Shown here: positions 5,542 through 5,629 of the stretch, one piece after another
How the letters are laid out: the number at the start of each line of letters is the position of its first letter
How positions within the stretch are numbered: position 1 is the stretch's first letter
NCBI GenBank assembly: GCA_945869935.1
Contig: CAMBSA010000155.1
Coordinates: 1-5,629, forward strand
Origin: Bordetella parapertussis
GTDB taxonomy: Bacteria > Pseudomonadota > Gammaproteobacteria > Burkholderiales > SG8-39
Direction: 5' to 3'
DNA length: 5,629 nucleotides
Notes under the pieces: generated by a model
Told to the model about the DNA's origin: nothing
Seen by the model: only the letters and a program-made list of their open reading frames with translations
Database searches by the model: none
Made by a program: the position numbers and the translations under genes

Positions 5542-5629
5542 ATGCCAATCATAAGCGTCAAGGTGCTGGAAGGCGTATTCGATCAGTCGCAACTCGAGGC
5601 GATGGTGGATGAATTCACCAACGCGATGT
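5542..5629 (+). CDS. 4-oxalocrotonate tautomerase-like protein, N-terminal part, cut by the right edge
   Basis: The first 29 codons of a tautomerase-superfamily protein beginning MPIISVKVLEGVFDQSQLEA. Members are usually 60-75 residues, act in the cytoplasm as oligomers and use the amino-terminal Pro, exposed after Met removal, as catalytic base. Pro is present directly after Met, followed by the first beta strand IISVKVLEG and the start of the helix that should span residues 15-30. The position of Arg-11 in classical 4-oxalocrotonate tautomerase (LEGR) is Val here (LEGV), so the canonical 2-hydroxymuconate substrate is doubtful. AGGGGA at 5529-5534 lies 7 bases before the ATG and supports the start. 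The gene is divergent from the quinone oxidoreductase. Only a fragment is visible, so further catalytic residues cannot be judged. Confidence 0.85.
   Translation, partial: MPIISVKVLEGVFDQSQLEAMVDEFTNAM

Overview
This window looks like an accessory catabolic locus from a GC-rich proteobacterium, most likely a betaproteobacterium of the Burkholderiales type. That placement is inference: it rests on the GC-rich composition (judged by eye), strong GC bias at third codon positions, frequent GTG starts and the flavour of the FadD and quinone-reductase proteins. Nothing in the window fixes the genus. I see no tRNA, rRNA, CRISPR array, insertion sequence or phage gene. There is no gene-free stretch longer than about 160 bases.

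Layout, left to right. (1) A leftward group: an FAD-dependent aromatic-type monooxygenase (1826-3034), then a glutathione S-transferase 28 bases downstream (1081-1797), then after 100 bases the N-terminal 326 codons of a FadD-type acyl-CoA synthetase (980 to the left edge). (2) A rightward MarR-family regulator (3195-3722), divergent from the monooxygenase across a 160-base promoter region. (3) A leftward two-gene unit: a PIG3-type quinone oxidoreductase (start near 5427) feeding into a short-chain dehydrogenase (3719-4435) through an ATGA overlap. The SDR converges on marR so tightly that the two stop codons overlap. (4) A rightward 4-oxalocrotonate-tautomerase-like gene starting at 5542 and cut by the right edge, divergent from the quinone oxidoreductase.

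Taken together, the gene set (flavin hydroxylase, GST, CoA ligase, quinone reductase, SDR, tautomerase and a MarR switch) fits uptake and breakdown or detoxification of an aromatic or quinone-like compound, or of a lipophilic acid. The monooxygenase-GST group is the obvious MarR target because of the shared divergent promoter. No substrate can be read from the sequence. No ring-cleavage dioxygenase is present, so a full pathway is not shown.

I did not find evidence of a wholly new system. The points most worth checking are the overlapping divergent promoters around marR, the tandem hairpins at the convergent marR/SDR junction, the SDR with His in place of the usual tetrad Asn, and the tautomerase that keeps Pro-1 but lacks the Arg-11 of classical 4-OT.
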